In this document: positions 10,101 through 18,088 of the stretch, one piece after another
Layout: every line of letters starts with the position of its first letter
Position numbering within the stretch: position 1 is the stretch's first letter
Source: JBBRBB01 sp038206235
Lineage (GTDB): Bacteria > Bacteroidota > Bacteroidia > Chitinophagales > Chitinophagaceae
Length of the DNA stretch: 64,000 nucleotides
Assembly: GCA_038206235.1 (NCBI GenBank)
Contig: JBBRBB010000009.1
Coordinates: forward strand, 62,001 to 126,000
Reading direction: 5' to 3'
Translations under genes and position numbers: made by a program
The notes under the pieces: model-generated
What the model saw: only the letters and a program-made list of their open reading frames with translations
Told to the model about the DNA's origin: nothing
The model's database searches: none

Positions 10101-10795
10101 ATGTTTACATATACTTCCTCGCCATTTGCATCAGGCTCAAGTTCTATATCTGCGCAAAGTGCAATATCAAGCCTGCATAAAATTTTTACATCAATAAAAT
10201 CTTCGCAGAGATTGCGATGATGCATTAATGCGCATTTTATTTTGTAGAGGATTTCATTGTATTCTGTTTTTGCTTTTTCATCAGTTAAATCAAAATCTTT
10301 TTCAAGCTGAACATACACATGATAGAGACCATTTAACCAATCGCATTCGCAAAAACCTTCATAATAATTTGCGGAAGTACCCACAACTCTTGAAGAACAA
10401 AAATCCGGTGAAGTATCTTCATCAATTTCGAGCCATGCATTTTTTACTCCTTCGATATCTACCAAAAGTTTTCTATAATCAGTTATGGTTAGCGGATTGT
10501 TAGCGAGAATTTGTGCAGGAGTAAAAAAGTTATTGTCTTTTGATTTGTCTTCAGGGTTTCTTGCAAACAAATCAACAGCGGGAAGATTGGTGCGATAACC
10601 CAAATCAAGTACTGCATAGATGAGCATTTCTAAAATAGTAATGCCGGGGTCATGCACATTATGGTCGGTCCATATTTTTCCTGAGAGGTTTCCGAGATAG
10701 GCAATTGCTTCGCTCCGCAGCTTATCAAAATTGAGATAATCAGGGAAACCGGAAGTGGTTGTACTAATGGTTTTATTTGTTAACTCATCTGCCAT
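4181..10795 (-). CDS. giant Afp12/Pvc12-like baseplate wedge protein with inserted repeats
   Basis: A 2204-aa protein, about twice the length I expect for Afp12/Pvc12. The N-terminal block (about 18-60, including WTDHNVHDPGITILEMLIYA), a block near 415-465 (ATDVSDERKAKALQLQGFLL, FDQLLANYL), the LVEHILLRPHC motif (about 1790-1802) and ALPAWPLRFRSKENR (about 1865-1880) are baseplate signatures. Between about 570 and 1480 lies a series of beta-alpha units of roughly 100 residues, each with an aromatic beta strand and a YxSxEEAxxAF-type helix start, resembling DUF1508/YegP-like repeats. A Cys-rich region (about 1620-1990) has many CxC and CC pairs. The start follows the Afp11-like gene by 2 nt, implying coupled expression. 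In homologues the protein forms the outer baseplate wedge with the Afp11-type protein. Confidence 0.88.
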   Translation of the reverse strand: MADELTNKTISTTTSGFPDYLNFDKLRSEAIAYLGNLSGKIWTDHNVHDPGITILEMLIYAVLDLGYRTNLPAVDLFARNPEDKSKDNNFFTPAQILANNPLTITDYRKLLVDIEGVKNAWLEIDEDTSPDFCSSRVVGTSANYYEGFCECDWLNGLYHVYVQLEKDFDLTDEKAKTEYNEILYKIKCALMHHRNLCEDFIDVKILCRLDIALCADIELEPDANGEEVYVNIAETLREFFSPSPKFYTLPQLLEKGKSVEEIFVGRPYNLQESYGFVDTEEFEQIKLRREIHFSDVYHALLDVEGVKNVRRFAWKECDALTWETTRWKFILHENHIPEFNPKCSSFTFSKYGLAVQVNQKKYESFLEMNFSSNGKILYKQPSPNLDAEIPKGIYRSDLADYYSIQNEFPHVYGIGEGDLATDVSDERKAKALQLQGFLLFFDQLLANYLSQLKNIRSLFALSSSENETDNHTYFISQLTTVPQLQKLLRFKTDANSTGTLGSEGSILAYPTDREKFQLLIDSGKIKNTDLESRCNEDDFPEYKFCFAAVRDQAVTQLREDLLYGEYEPVIESNRDECFFFYLFTSSTDFVLISKRYYKSEQEALNAAASVKYTASFSENYRRFITTDCENHTQLFSFDIELTLDTYAGYLQLIAEDKNLYLTRRQDFLNHLLSRFAEQFTDYALLTANFLTTEELQKSQIKAEEKFLTNYADLSSNRGRAYNYLYNGWKNDNVSGFEKRFKALAGIEDWRKHYLCNFVVEEIDKQYQPEIEIAHETKLTLQTPLNKADTLSSVNSVLSKLNSDAFFEMTFLEHENAWQLFTRDQFNNKYIYSERLQTKEEAELRRDVLQNIFSHTPDKQRHVFVSHYIFKVEFTDYTGQVLAEYTGHDKKELTDKAKAEAKCTELSPGINSNLNDIKVFKWENEKINFGSLIPLEAKNPPFVFINEKAFEFYSIEDVNLIEDIKYTYKFRDVNKKLLFQSLAKYNTEAQSRQAFEIILPLLTLQSSYYIEKNDKAGCSIFVKSDDANVAVYFGSFASESEAKNKISEIIKEVSIYTYTLYVSEPIPDQWKFKFWLTNPDNKKIEFESKGIYPEEELAVNAAKKFYGDIPNLQLKISKNELLIESPAEKIKGVWKGNTEDVNEINSAKKEADAILKFHKTLFNETNNITEKQFDARLKSWQVNKTENYIYKLVDKDNLIAYHTSKAKILSDADARTIRDRLFHKAYEFIDINTGGNDIVCCYEDDKTKMRWYHYQIKCTNRFYTQGRLAGKELVLFQSTKGYTSKEEAQKAFSENYFTVLKQAHLAGNYGDNKFISMKEFVIHVDDNCFKTETIVFVPKETADEFGGYEVQNAIIPLVKSYPIKYIAKDKYKFSLYNTAIDYYDWRSMVSYKTSQEAMKQFQFFLVLLKYSGNFYIEEDKTDCRFHIYIREVLAESIHGFETCAEAWGKNGIEKFICGSQTEKGFHNYFNRKNCSHSFFVACGNTGLIHPCFYETPERRDDILNKLYQASSFNFFDLLQVDANNDLLLLNLNKKPIAKIYFERRSENYPDLYCERLIEFFESVYIDENYIQEENSFYLINSGKEKIAEPVFPGITLAEWKQQLLEIACYFPIYRKEVDISDRYQRLCNFYIRIKLPAFDSCEDDMAENISGCESKEEECEPGCYLAWKTECCFDSCCEALQFYISSLILIRNYDNYKPVYECNCGYYGIELHTEEIIKDRVRLLAFFAAAPNIEQWICRDFRNAEYGNNANIRNEKINQCLNEIVALNPQQYTNEVMACEAVERAKKLINSEGLHLVEHILLRPHCKNSDDEYEECNCDALPRPCIEQDKICHFEWKPGGEPDPCEEDKTICFTPGCDPYSFVATLALPAWPLRFRSKENRAVIEKLLQKEAPAHVLLRILWLNPRDFCCFEYYFKIWNQWLAKKLCSSYDNCNFLEFLFKKSFGELSDCEDCQPCSCDIDEPVSCFENEKEPCKDFNLLSTLNNLFCWNVYRDNYEFTNCEPCTCKEELIETGNDIEVLNKNIAAKRTIKKSTASLLKDVKLKAKPGIAQPPQLVAPAPREKSRHIQARSYSYSENVKKITEANPENKVAEKAQRFLADTNPDPKRYDDLVNQILKDKPDKSKKIKAITLKQKQVLIQNITWQYLDRVCFYNKEMDRITEHEFLFNHLRKNKIDMKALFEGWKSKEVKELEPDADINEIKRVLT

Positions 10796-10797
10796 AT

Positions 10798-13700
10798 TTA
10801 TCCGGGCGTTTCATTTTTTTCTTCGCAATAGTTTGCAACAGCAATTAAGGGTGTGGTACAACATTCAACTTTATTCTGATTGTCATCGTAACATTCCTGC
10901 CATTGCTCACATTCAGGCGGCTCAATGCACACTTCAATTTCACCGGCAATTAAAATGGAGCGTGGTGTATCAGGACATATTTTTGAAAATTCCGGTTTTG
11001 GAATTTCTGCTTCTTTGCCCATTTGAAAATCGTTAATGAAATCTACATAGTCGGTATTTTCCAAAAAGCGAATAATATCTGAGCGATACACACACTGCCC
11101 GAATGTGAGCTTATCATATTTTCCAACCGCCCACGGTGCAAGAAGCTCTTTCAAATCCTGCTTCAATTTTTCACGGAAATAATTTTCATCTTTTCCTGGC
11201 ATCAATTTTACACGCAGGGAGAAATTAATTTTTTCGTAGCGGGGATTCATTGCACGGAAGCGCACAAAGGGTGAAGTGCGTTTGCGTACATAAGCATCTA
11301 TCTTTTCAATGATGCTTACCGGAACTTTTGGTTCGAATGAATTGCCTGCTTTCAGCTTATACAAATCCGGAATTACAGCAAGAATAACGTAGCCGCCTGC
11401 ATAAGGAAAATCATTTTTATAGAGATGCGCATCGAGTGCAAAGCTGTGATTGATACATTTAGCTTTAAACAATTGCGGAAAGGCTTCGAGGGCTAAGCGC
11501 TCATAATCGAATTTCTGAATCGCTCTTCCTTTATGACGCAGCAATTCACTTACACGTACATAAAATTGTCCTTCCATTTCAGGAATGCGACCACCATAAG
11601 TTTCATAAGGTTGTTGTACACTCTTTACATTGGCATCCGCTTCATTTAATTTTGAAATGCTTTGGGCAGACAATGGCTGTGATAAACGCAGCTTATCGTT
11701 GGCTTCATCATTCGTAAATATTACAAGAATCGCCTGTGGATGTATTCCGGTTGTTTCACTTACCGCTTTGCTGTTTTTTGCAATGGATGCTTTTATCCAG
11801 TGCAAATCTTTTGGCATTACGGTATTATCCTTTGTCATGTTTGCAGGCATAGCAAATTTTACAATGCCTGATGCAGTAAGGTTTTCCGTAGCATCGTCGA
11901 GCACTTCAAAACCTTTACGCAAAGGCCTCCACACATTGTTATCGAGATAATGCCAGTGCACTTCTTCTTTGTCTGATTCAGAATCGGAAGTAGCTTCAGC
12001 TAACTGAAATAAAATATTAAGATTGTTGCCGGGAACTAATTCTTTCAAACCCAAAAACAGAGTTCCTTCATCACAGAAAGTTGGAAAGAGTGTTGGCTGT
12101 AATTCTATTTCTTCGTGCTTATAAGTTCCGGCGTAAGGATAAAGATGTATGAGGTCAATGTCTTCGAGAATGGCGGTGGCGGTGTAATCGAGAGATATTT
12201 CTTTGATGGTAGGTGTCCACGGCTCGTTGGGGATAATAGCTTCAAATTTCTTAAGATTTGTAAGTTTAGTTATTACATCATTATTTATTGTATTATCTAA
12301 TGTTGATGCTCCAACATTTAAACTTAGATCACCCGGATTAGGAGTATTGGGTAATCGCAAAATGCCTCTGATAGTCGCAGACTCTGCTAAGGTAATATTA
12401 TGTGCAGCACCATCTGCAATAGCATCTATATCCTGAACATCGAGATTTACACGGGTTGCAATAGGTCCGGAATTATTAAGTGCAGTTAATAATGCATTGG
12501 TGCTTATTATAACAGGGCTTCCTGGAAGTGGAGGTATTGAGTCATAATAAATAGCTCCTTCAACGTGCTGGTCGGGGAGTTTGCCAAATGCCATCATTTG
12601 CCTTGCAAGAACAAATGCATAATTTTTATGACAGAAGTCCTGGTTTTGTAAATTAATTTTTAAAAAGCCATTCCTGCTATTCACATCAAATTTTATAATC
12701 TTATCAGATGTAAGACGAAATAGGGGATTTAGTAAACCAAAAAAATCATTTTGTATAAGTATGATTTGTTCAAAATTATTTTGAGGAATACAAAATGAAT
12801 CGCCATCGCTTTTAAATAACAATCTATTGTTACCATTTGTAATAGCATTGAGAACAGTATTAAGAGGCGGTGGATTTGGCAGAGCATGAGAATTTTCGGA
12901 AATCCACTTTCCATCTTCAAGCACCGAAATATTAGCCTGGAATTCGTTTATATCTAAACCAAATTTTAAGGTGATTGTATTTACAGTATATGCTTTATAA
13001 TAATCAAAAAAATCTGTTGGTTTATCTTTCCAATTGATATTAATAAATACCTGGTTCCACTTTTTACAAAAAACTTCCTGGGAGCCTATATAAAAATTGG
13101 GTCCCACTAAATTTTTCGGAGCAGGGTTAGGATTCGCAACATCAAAATCGGCTATATCAGGTCTTGTGCCAAAAGGATAAACCGGTGCATTTACATCCTG
13201 CAGGCTTTCATCATTCTGTACAATGAAATTTTTAAGACCGCAAACTTTTACGTCAATTTTTGTTTCGAATATTTCACCGGATACATTTGCATCTGTGGCT
13301 TCTATAACTTTTACATTTCGCAAAAAATAATAAAATGAAATGGGAAGCTTTGTATTATCTGTCATTCTGCTTAAACAACATGCAACCGCAGGAGGATCAA
13401 ATCCTCTTTTAATTTTTATTAAATCGTCTAATTCAATTTTTACAAGAGGCAGGGTGGTATCGTAATCTTCTTTTAATTTTTCTTTATCAAAAAAAGTAAC
13501 TGCCGGCTTATCTGCTTTAATAACCACTTTAAATTTAATTGCGAAAGTTTTCTTCTTTGTAACAGGGTCTTCAGTTAATGCCGTAAATCTTAATCTTTTT
13601 ACCTGGCTTGGTTCAACCCATGCTTTTTCCCCGCTGAATAATATTTTAAATACACGGCGCTTTTCAAAAAGCTCATCAATAACCGCTTTCTCTGATACAT

Positions 13701-15384
13701 CTGCATTTACAACATAAAATACGTTATAATATTTATTCCACCAATCGTCCCAGGACACAACCTCATCCTGCTTATAAATTTTTTCAGTTTTTCCACAAAC
13801 ATCTTTTGTGCCTTCTGCAAGAAAATTATCTCTCAATAAATTAATTGTATTGTTACTGATACCTTTCTTTATTGCTTGCTGTATTAAGTCCTCGCTGATA
13901 TATACATAATATTGCCTGAAAGCTTCCGCAACTTTTTTAAAAAGAGCTTTTGTGGAATAAAAATTTGGAGAGTCTTCCGAATCGCAAACAGGGCCAAATT
14001 CATCTCCATCATTTGAGGCAGGGTCCTGCAATTGGCAGGCAAGGGTGAAATTGATTGTTCTTCTCCCCTCTTTCAAATACAACACTTGCGAGGCAAGAAT
14101 AAATCCAAGACGAGCATTGGGATAGGGCTTGAAAATATTTGTTCCTGGCAAAAGGTATTTACTCTCTTTATTTCCAACCGTATAAAAATTTTTTATATCG
14201 GTTGTAAAGTCTTTGTCAACGCCATCTGCTTTTGCCGCATCGGGTGCCATGTAAATGCCTTCGAGCAGTGATACATTTGTTCCATTATTTGCCGGGTTAG
14301 GAATTATCTGGTTATTTAAAAACAACGTTCTTGTATCAGCAAGCTCAGTTTTGTTTACAACGATTTCATCATCCAGAGAAAAAAGTATTTCCTGCTTGTT
14401 GCTGTCTTTGCCATCTTTAACAAGAATTCCTTTTTTGATTAAATATTTTTCAAGTTGCTTTTGAATTTCGAAGAGCACATGAGCTCTATCGGCAACTGCT
14501 TCACGGGATTTTATCTGCAATACATCTTTATAAAAAAAGTCGAGGTGCTTGCGTGTGTAGCCATTCAAATCATCCTGCAAATGGCGAAACATATTTAAAA
14601 ACGCAAACAGCAAACCAAGATGCGGCGGATGTTTTTTTTGCAATTCATCTTTCAATGGCAGAAGGCTTTGCTCTAAATTTTTTTCTGCGCTTACAGATAA
14701 ATTTTTTATCGCACTGAAAAAAGGAGGATAAATATTTTTGAAATCCTGGTATAGATTATTGAGGCGCTTGTATTTGCTGCCGGTTCCTTTTTTAAATGTT
14801 TCATCAATACAATACAAATCATTCAGGTCAAGATTCCAGACTTTGCTTTCATACAATTTTAAAAAATCAATTCGCTTTATGCCATACCATTTTACCGCTG
14901 CATTGGTATAGCAAATAAAACTTTTTACTGGCTGCTGCAGTTTGTCTTTAATCAAAATTTCAATATCCCTTTCAATCGGCAGCCCGCTATCTTTTACTGA
15001 TAGATACCAGTTATTTATTTTATTTATGAAATGATAAAAAATGAAATAGGCCTGCAATTGCAATCCTGTTGATGAAGGTTTCTTTTCAAAAAGTGAATTG
15101 TAAAATGTGAAGTCGCTTTCTATTTGTTCGGGCTTGTAATTAATAACCGATGCAAGCGTGAAGGGAATACTTTTTTTAAAAAAAGGTTGCCAGTCGCTAA
15201 CGTTTAATTGTAAATCATAGTAATTAATGTGGCGTGATAGCTGAACAAAATAATCAAGCAGGTCTGCGAGTGTACGGGCATCAATTTTTGCCGCTCCTGA
15301 TAAAAGCTCATCCATTACCCGCTGGCTCTGGCTGGTGCCGGGGTCATTTTGAAAGGGATGGATGAGGCATTCACAATCGTACAT
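10798..15384 (-). CDS. Afp11/Pvc11-like baseplate J-type protein
   Basis: A 1528-aa soluble protein. The C-terminal third (about 1265-1500) has baseplate-J-like features: FYVRVSELLRHKGRAIQ, FDYERLALEAFP, a RTSPFVRFRAMNP motif and a final beta region ending in a Cys-rich tail (PPECEQWQECYDDN, then VECCTT). The N-terminal part is helical with a FNMFRHLQDDLN stretch. In Afp/PVC particles Afp11-type proteins pair with Afp12-type proteins to build the baseplate wedge (T4 gp6-like). It is 41 nt downstream of the gp25-like gene and 2 nt upstream of the Afp12-like gene, the usual order. Confidence 0.88.
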   Translation of the reverse strand: MYDCECLIHPFQNDPGTSQSQRVMDELLSGAAKIDARTLADLLDYFVQLSRHINYYDLQLNVSDWQPFFKKSIPFTLASVINYKPEQIESDFTFYNSLFEKKPSSTGLQLQAYFIFYHFINKINNWYLSVKDSGLPIERDIEILIKDKLQQPVKSFICYTNAAVKWYGIKRIDFLKLYESKVWNLDLNDLYCIDETFKKGTGSKYKRLNNLYQDFKNIYPPFFSAIKNLSVSAEKNLEQSLLPLKDELQKKHPPHLGLLFAFLNMFRHLQDDLNGYTRKHLDFFYKDVLQIKSREAVADRAHVLFEIQKQLEKYLIKKGILVKDGKDSNKQEILFSLDDEIVVNKTELADTRTLFLNNQIIPNPANNGTNVSLLEGIYMAPDAAKADGVDKDFTTDIKNFYTVGNKESKYLLPGTNIFKPYPNARLGFILASQVLYLKEGRRTINFTLACQLQDPASNDGDEFGPVCDSEDSPNFYSTKALFKKVAEAFRQYYVYISEDLIQQAIKKGISNNTINLLRDNFLAEGTKDVCGKTEKIYKQDEVVSWDDWWNKYYNVFYVVNADVSEKAVIDELFEKRRVFKILFSGEKAWVEPSQVKRLRFTALTEDPVTKKKTFAIKFKVVIKADKPAVTFFDKEKLKEDYDTTLPLVKIELDDLIKIKRGFDPPAVACCLSRMTDNTKLPISFYYFLRNVKVIEATDANVSGEIFETKIDVKVCGLKNFIVQNDESLQDVNAPVYPFGTRPDIADFDVANPNPAPKNLVGPNFYIGSQEVFCKKWNQVFININWKDKPTDFFDYYKAYTVNTITLKFGLDINEFQANISVLEDGKWISENSHALPNPPPLNTVLNAITNGNNRLLFKSDGDSFCIPQNNFEQIILIQNDFFGLLNPLFRLTSDKIIKFDVNSRNGFLKINLQNQDFCHKNYAFVLARQMMAFGKLPDQHVEGAIYYDSIPPLPGSPVIISTNALLTALNNSGPIATRVNLDVQDIDAIADGAAHNITLAESATIRGILRLPNTPNPGDLSLNVGASTLDNTINNDVITKLTNLKKFEAIIPNEPWTPTIKEISLDYTATAILEDIDLIHLYPYAGTYKHEEIELQPTLFPTFCDEGTLFLGLKELVPGNNLNILFQLAEATSDSESDKEEVHWHYLDNNVWRPLRKGFEVLDDATENLTASGIVKFAMPANMTKDNTVMPKDLHWIKASIAKNSKAVSETTGIHPQAILVIFTNDEANDKLRLSQPLSAQSISKLNEADANVKSVQQPYETYGGRIPEMEGQFYVRVSELLRHKGRAIQKFDYERLALEAFPQLFKAKCINHSFALDAHLYKNDFPYAGGYVILAVIPDLYKLKAGNSFEPKVPVSIIEKIDAYVRKRTSPFVRFRAMNPRYEKINFSLRVKLMPGKDENYFREKLKQDLKELLAPWAVGKYDKLTFGQCVYRSDIIRFLENTDYVDFINDFQMGKEAEIPKPEFSKICPDTPRSILIAGEIEVCIEPPECEQWQECYDDNQNKVECCTTPLIAVANYCEEKNETPG

Positions 15385-15425
15385 AAAAATTATTCAGCTA
15401 TTAATAAGAATTATACAATCATTTT

Positions 15426-15851
15426 TCAAACGGGTCTTGATGCTTCGTTAAGATAATAGTCATACACATAATTAAATCTTGAATTGGTTTGAGGAATTGA
15501 ATACTCTACCGTAATCGTAAATTTTCCTTCAAACAAATCAAATGAATCGGCTGCGGTTACATCTACATTTTCTGCAATAATCCGCGGCTCATAATAGAGA
15601 ATGGCATTGGTTACTTTCTGCTTTATCGTTCCTATTAAAGTGCTGCTTAGCGCTTCGAACATATAATCATTCAGGTTGCATCCATAATCGGGCTGCATTA
15701 CCCGCTCACCAAGACTTGTGGAAAGCAAAATATCCAGACTCTCTTTTATGTCAGTAAAATCACTTACCATTTCTACCGTACCGGTTTCGTTATTGAATTC
15801 AGGAGGAAACTTCCAGCCTGTGCCAAGAAATGAGTTGAATGAATTGTTCAT
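15426..15851 (-). CDS. gp25-like baseplate wedge protein (Afp9/Pvc9-like)
   Basis: A 141-aa protein with the GPW/gp25 pattern: an N-terminal FLGTGWKFPPEF, an ESLDILLSTSLGERVMQPDY core containing the family's LGERVMxPxYG motif, and a beta-rich C-terminus (FTITVEYSIPQTNSRFNYVY). In T4-like contractile systems gp25 helps connect baseplate to sheath and nucleates sheath assembly. It starts 14 nt after the PAAR gene and precedes the Afp11-like gene by 41 nt. Length is normal for the family. Confidence 0.93.
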   Translation of the reverse strand: MNNSFNSFLGTGWKFPPEFNNETGTVEMVSDFTDIKESLDILLSTSLGERVMQPDYGCNLNDYMFEALSSTLIGTIKQKVTNAILYYEPRIIAENVDVTAADSFDLFEGKFTITVEYSIPQTNSRFNYVYDYYLNEASRPV

Positions 15852-15865
15852 ACATTTTTATTTTT

Positions 15866-16153
15866 TTAACCACCTATTTGCACTGTAGGAAAGCCGCCAA
15901 CTACAACACCTCCATGAGCAGTTAAATCTCCCTGCCTTGCAGCAAATCTTCCGCCGATGATTACTGTTGTTGAACCTTTTACAATTGCATCCGGCGGGCC
16001 GGCGCACACGCATATATCAGAAACCACGGCTGCAGGCAGTCCGCCGATGAGCACGGTTGAAACGCATGGTCCCGTTACCGGTCCGCCTACATGCGGGTTA
16101 GGCGTTGCAAGCGGGCAGGTGTGCATATCTGTTTGTCTTGCTGCTGAAGGCAT
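15866..16153 (-). CDS. PAAR-like spike tip protein (Afp10/Pvc10-like)
   Basis: A 95-aa Gly/Pro-rich protein with paired PAAR-type repeats (PVTGPCVSTVLIGGLPAAVV and FAARQGDLTAHGGVV). PAAR proteins fold into a cone that sharpens the VgrG-type spike, and the His and Cys residues present (HTCPL, DICVC, TAHGG) fit metal binding at the tip. It lies between the VgrG-like and gp25-like genes. The 168 nt before its start carry two palindromic repeats. Confidence 0.95.
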   Translation of the reverse strand: MPSAARQTDMHTCPLATPNPHVGGPVTGPCVSTVLIGGLPAAVVSDICVCAGPPDAIVKGSTTVIIGGRFAARQGDLTAHGGVVVGGFPTVQIGG

Positions 16154-16157
16154 AGTG

Positions 16158-16186
16158 AAAACCCCCGGCCCCTAAAGGGGAGAAAA
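16158..16186. repeat. CCCCTAAAGGGG-type palindromic repeat, copy 1 of a pair
   Basis: The core GGCCCCTAAAGGGGAGAAAA, preceded by AACCCCC, lies between the VgrG-like and PAAR genes. A second copy in the same orientation starts about 128 bp further on. Similar elements occur at 52134-52163 and 54018-54133. Confidence 0.8.
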
Positions 16187-16285
16187 GGCATTTATCCTGA
16201 TGCGATCTGCAATACAGCACACGCTGTGTGACGCAACCGGGATGCTATGAAAAAATATTGTTGGGTTCATAAAAAAATTTCAATT

Positions 16286-16312
16286 AAACCCCCGACCCCT
16301 AAAGGGGAGAAA
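16286..16312. repeat. CCCCTAAAGGGG-type palindromic repeat, copy 2 of a pair
   Basis: The core GACCCCTAAAGGGGAGAAAA follows AAACCCCC just downstream of the VgrG-like stop codon on the minus strand. It is a direct repeat of the copy at 16158-16186, and the roughly 100 bp between them hold no recognisable gene. Confidence 0.8.
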
Positions 16313-16321
16313 AAAATTTAC

Positions 16322-18088
16322 TTAATTAATTTTTACAAGAGAGCCGCTTATTTCTGTAACACCCGATGAAGAGAGCTTTGCCAGAGCTCCCTGAATACTT
16401 ACATCCGCATCGGCTTTTACAGAGAGCGAAGGGCCGCTGATAGCAAGCGAAACCCCTGCTCCCAACGTAAGCACTGCGCCTGCCTTAATATCAATATTTG
16501 CCTGGCTTTCGATTTTAATTCCGCTTGGCTCCATAGTAATTTTATTTTGATTCTGATCTTTAATTTCAATCTTCATGCTCTGCTCATCAATCTTGATGCT
16601 GTTACCGGCAGGTGTATCAATCACAATTGTTTTTGTGCTGTCGTTAAAGCTCAGGTGCATTTTGCTGCGTGTGGTAAATCCCTTTTCATCATTTGCATCC
16701 TGCGCTGTAATGGGCGCAGGCTTGTTGCTGCTATGCAACATTCCGAGCACCACTGCATCCCGGGGGTCATCATTAATAAAACCAACGATTACTTCATCAT
16801 CAATTTCGGGACGAAAAAATGCACCGCGGTCTTTGCCTGCATCGAGGCTTGCAACACGTGTCCATATTCCCTGTGCATTTGCATCAATCACAGGAATGCG
16901 AACCAGAATGCGGTGCTGCCCATCAGGATCGTTTTGCAATTGCACCACTTTTCCTATTTGCAAACCATGAATGGCGCCAACTAATCCTGCAGAAGGAGCA
17001 TCGTCCAAATCATTATGAATAAAAGCATAACGATTAGGATCGAGACCGAATTGAATTTGTGTTTCCCAAATTCCGCCTCCAATATCCTGCCTTACCGCAG
17101 TTACAAAAGCTTTGCCGTTAAAGCGATTTCCCAAGCCTGAAAGCTTTATTGTATCGCCGGGTTTTATTGCAGCAGAACCGGTAAATTTTGCACGACCTCT
17201 TATTTTGGCAAGACGGCTACGCAGCATAATTCCATTCACCCAATCCTGAAGCTCCTGCTCTAATTTGCGACCGCTATGATGCATTTCAAATTTATCGGGA
17301 CTAAGCGCATCTGCCATATCGCTTGCGGTAATATTGCCCTGCTCTGCAAAAGATGATGATGAGGTATCGGCTTTAAATAATTCCTGGTTGCTGTAATCCC
17401 ATGACTCAGCATTTACACTTTTAAATTGATTGCGTGCATCCATCTCAGCTTCAAACTCTACGATAGATGAACCATAACTCACTTCCAACACTTCTTTTTT
17501 AACAGCAGGTTTTGAAATTGTAATTGTTCCATCATCAGCATTTACTAACATGCCGTTGGCTTCTGCACGAAGCAGCATAAAATCCCAATCGGAAAGATGA
17601 TGCTGCACCAATTCTTTGTGCTGAAGTGAAGTTGTTTCAGGGTCTGATTTCAATTTGTATTTTGAAATCAGCTCATCAAAAATCTGGTTGTCTTTTACGT
17701 TTTCAAAATAATGGCTGTGCCTTCCGATAGTCATCTTAACCGCTTCATCCATGCATTCAATTTGAAGTTGACTATGCCCGTTTGTTTTTACTTTGATTGA
17801 ATGCTTAATAATGATTCCTTTGAAAGCCTGCGTGTTTACGCCATCACGGCCAATGTTGATTGAAATTTTTTTGCCCGGAATAAATTCATCCTGGTTGCTG
17901 AGGTCAAATGTTTGCCTTGCAGCATCCCCATCCCGAAAAACAATTTTAGCAACAGGTATACGATTTATTTCTTTAGAAACAGAAAGCGAAAGAAGCTGGT
18001 AGGCCGGATTTACTTCTTTGTTATCTACGAGTATTTTATAGGTAACAACATCATGCTTTACTGTGTTGGGAATTAATGTGTCTTCCAT
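16322..18088 (-). CDS. VgrG-like spike protein (Afp8/Pvc8-like)
   Basis: A 588-aa protein with a gp27-like N-terminal part (about 1-340; SVSKEINRIPVAKIVFRDGD, the DWDFMLLRAEANGMLV motif and a GDTIKLSGLGNRF motif), an OB-like gp5 domain (about 370-460; IGKVVQLQNDPDGQHRILVR, GAFFRPEIDDEVIVGF and DPRDAVVLGMLHS) and a repetitive beta-helix-like tail (about 480-588). In eCIS this trimer is the central spike, capped by PAAR. Its start overlaps the stop of the LysM gene as ATGA, which points to coupled translation. Confidence 0.95.
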   Translation of the reverse strand: MEDTLIPNTVKHDVVTYKILVDNKEVNPAYQLLSLSVSKEINRIPVAKIVFRDGDAARQTFDLSNQDEFIPGKKISINIGRDGVNTQAFKGIIIKHSIKVKTNGHSQLQIECMDEAVKMTIGRHSHYFENVKDNQIFDELISKYKLKSDPETTSLQHKELVQHHLSDWDFMLLRAEANGMLVNADDGTITISKPAVKKEVLEVSYGSSIVEFEAEMDARNQFKSVNAESWDYSNQELFKADTSSSSFAEQGNITASDMADALSPDKFEMHHSGRKLEQELQDWVNGIMLRSRLAKIRGRAKFTGSAAIKPGDTIKLSGLGNRFNGKAFVTAVRQDIGGGIWETQIQFGLDPNRYAFIHNDLDDAPSAGLVGAIHGLQIGKVVQLQNDPDGQHRILVRIPVIDANAQGIWTRVASLDAGKDRGAFFRPEIDDEVIVGFINDDPRDAVVLGMLHSSNKPAPITAQDANDEKGFTTRSKMHLSFNDSTKTIVIDTPAGNSIKIDEQSMKIEIKDQNQNKITMEPSGIKIESQANIDIKAGAVLTLGAGVSLAISGPSLSVKADADVSIQGALAKLSSSGVTEISGSLVKIN

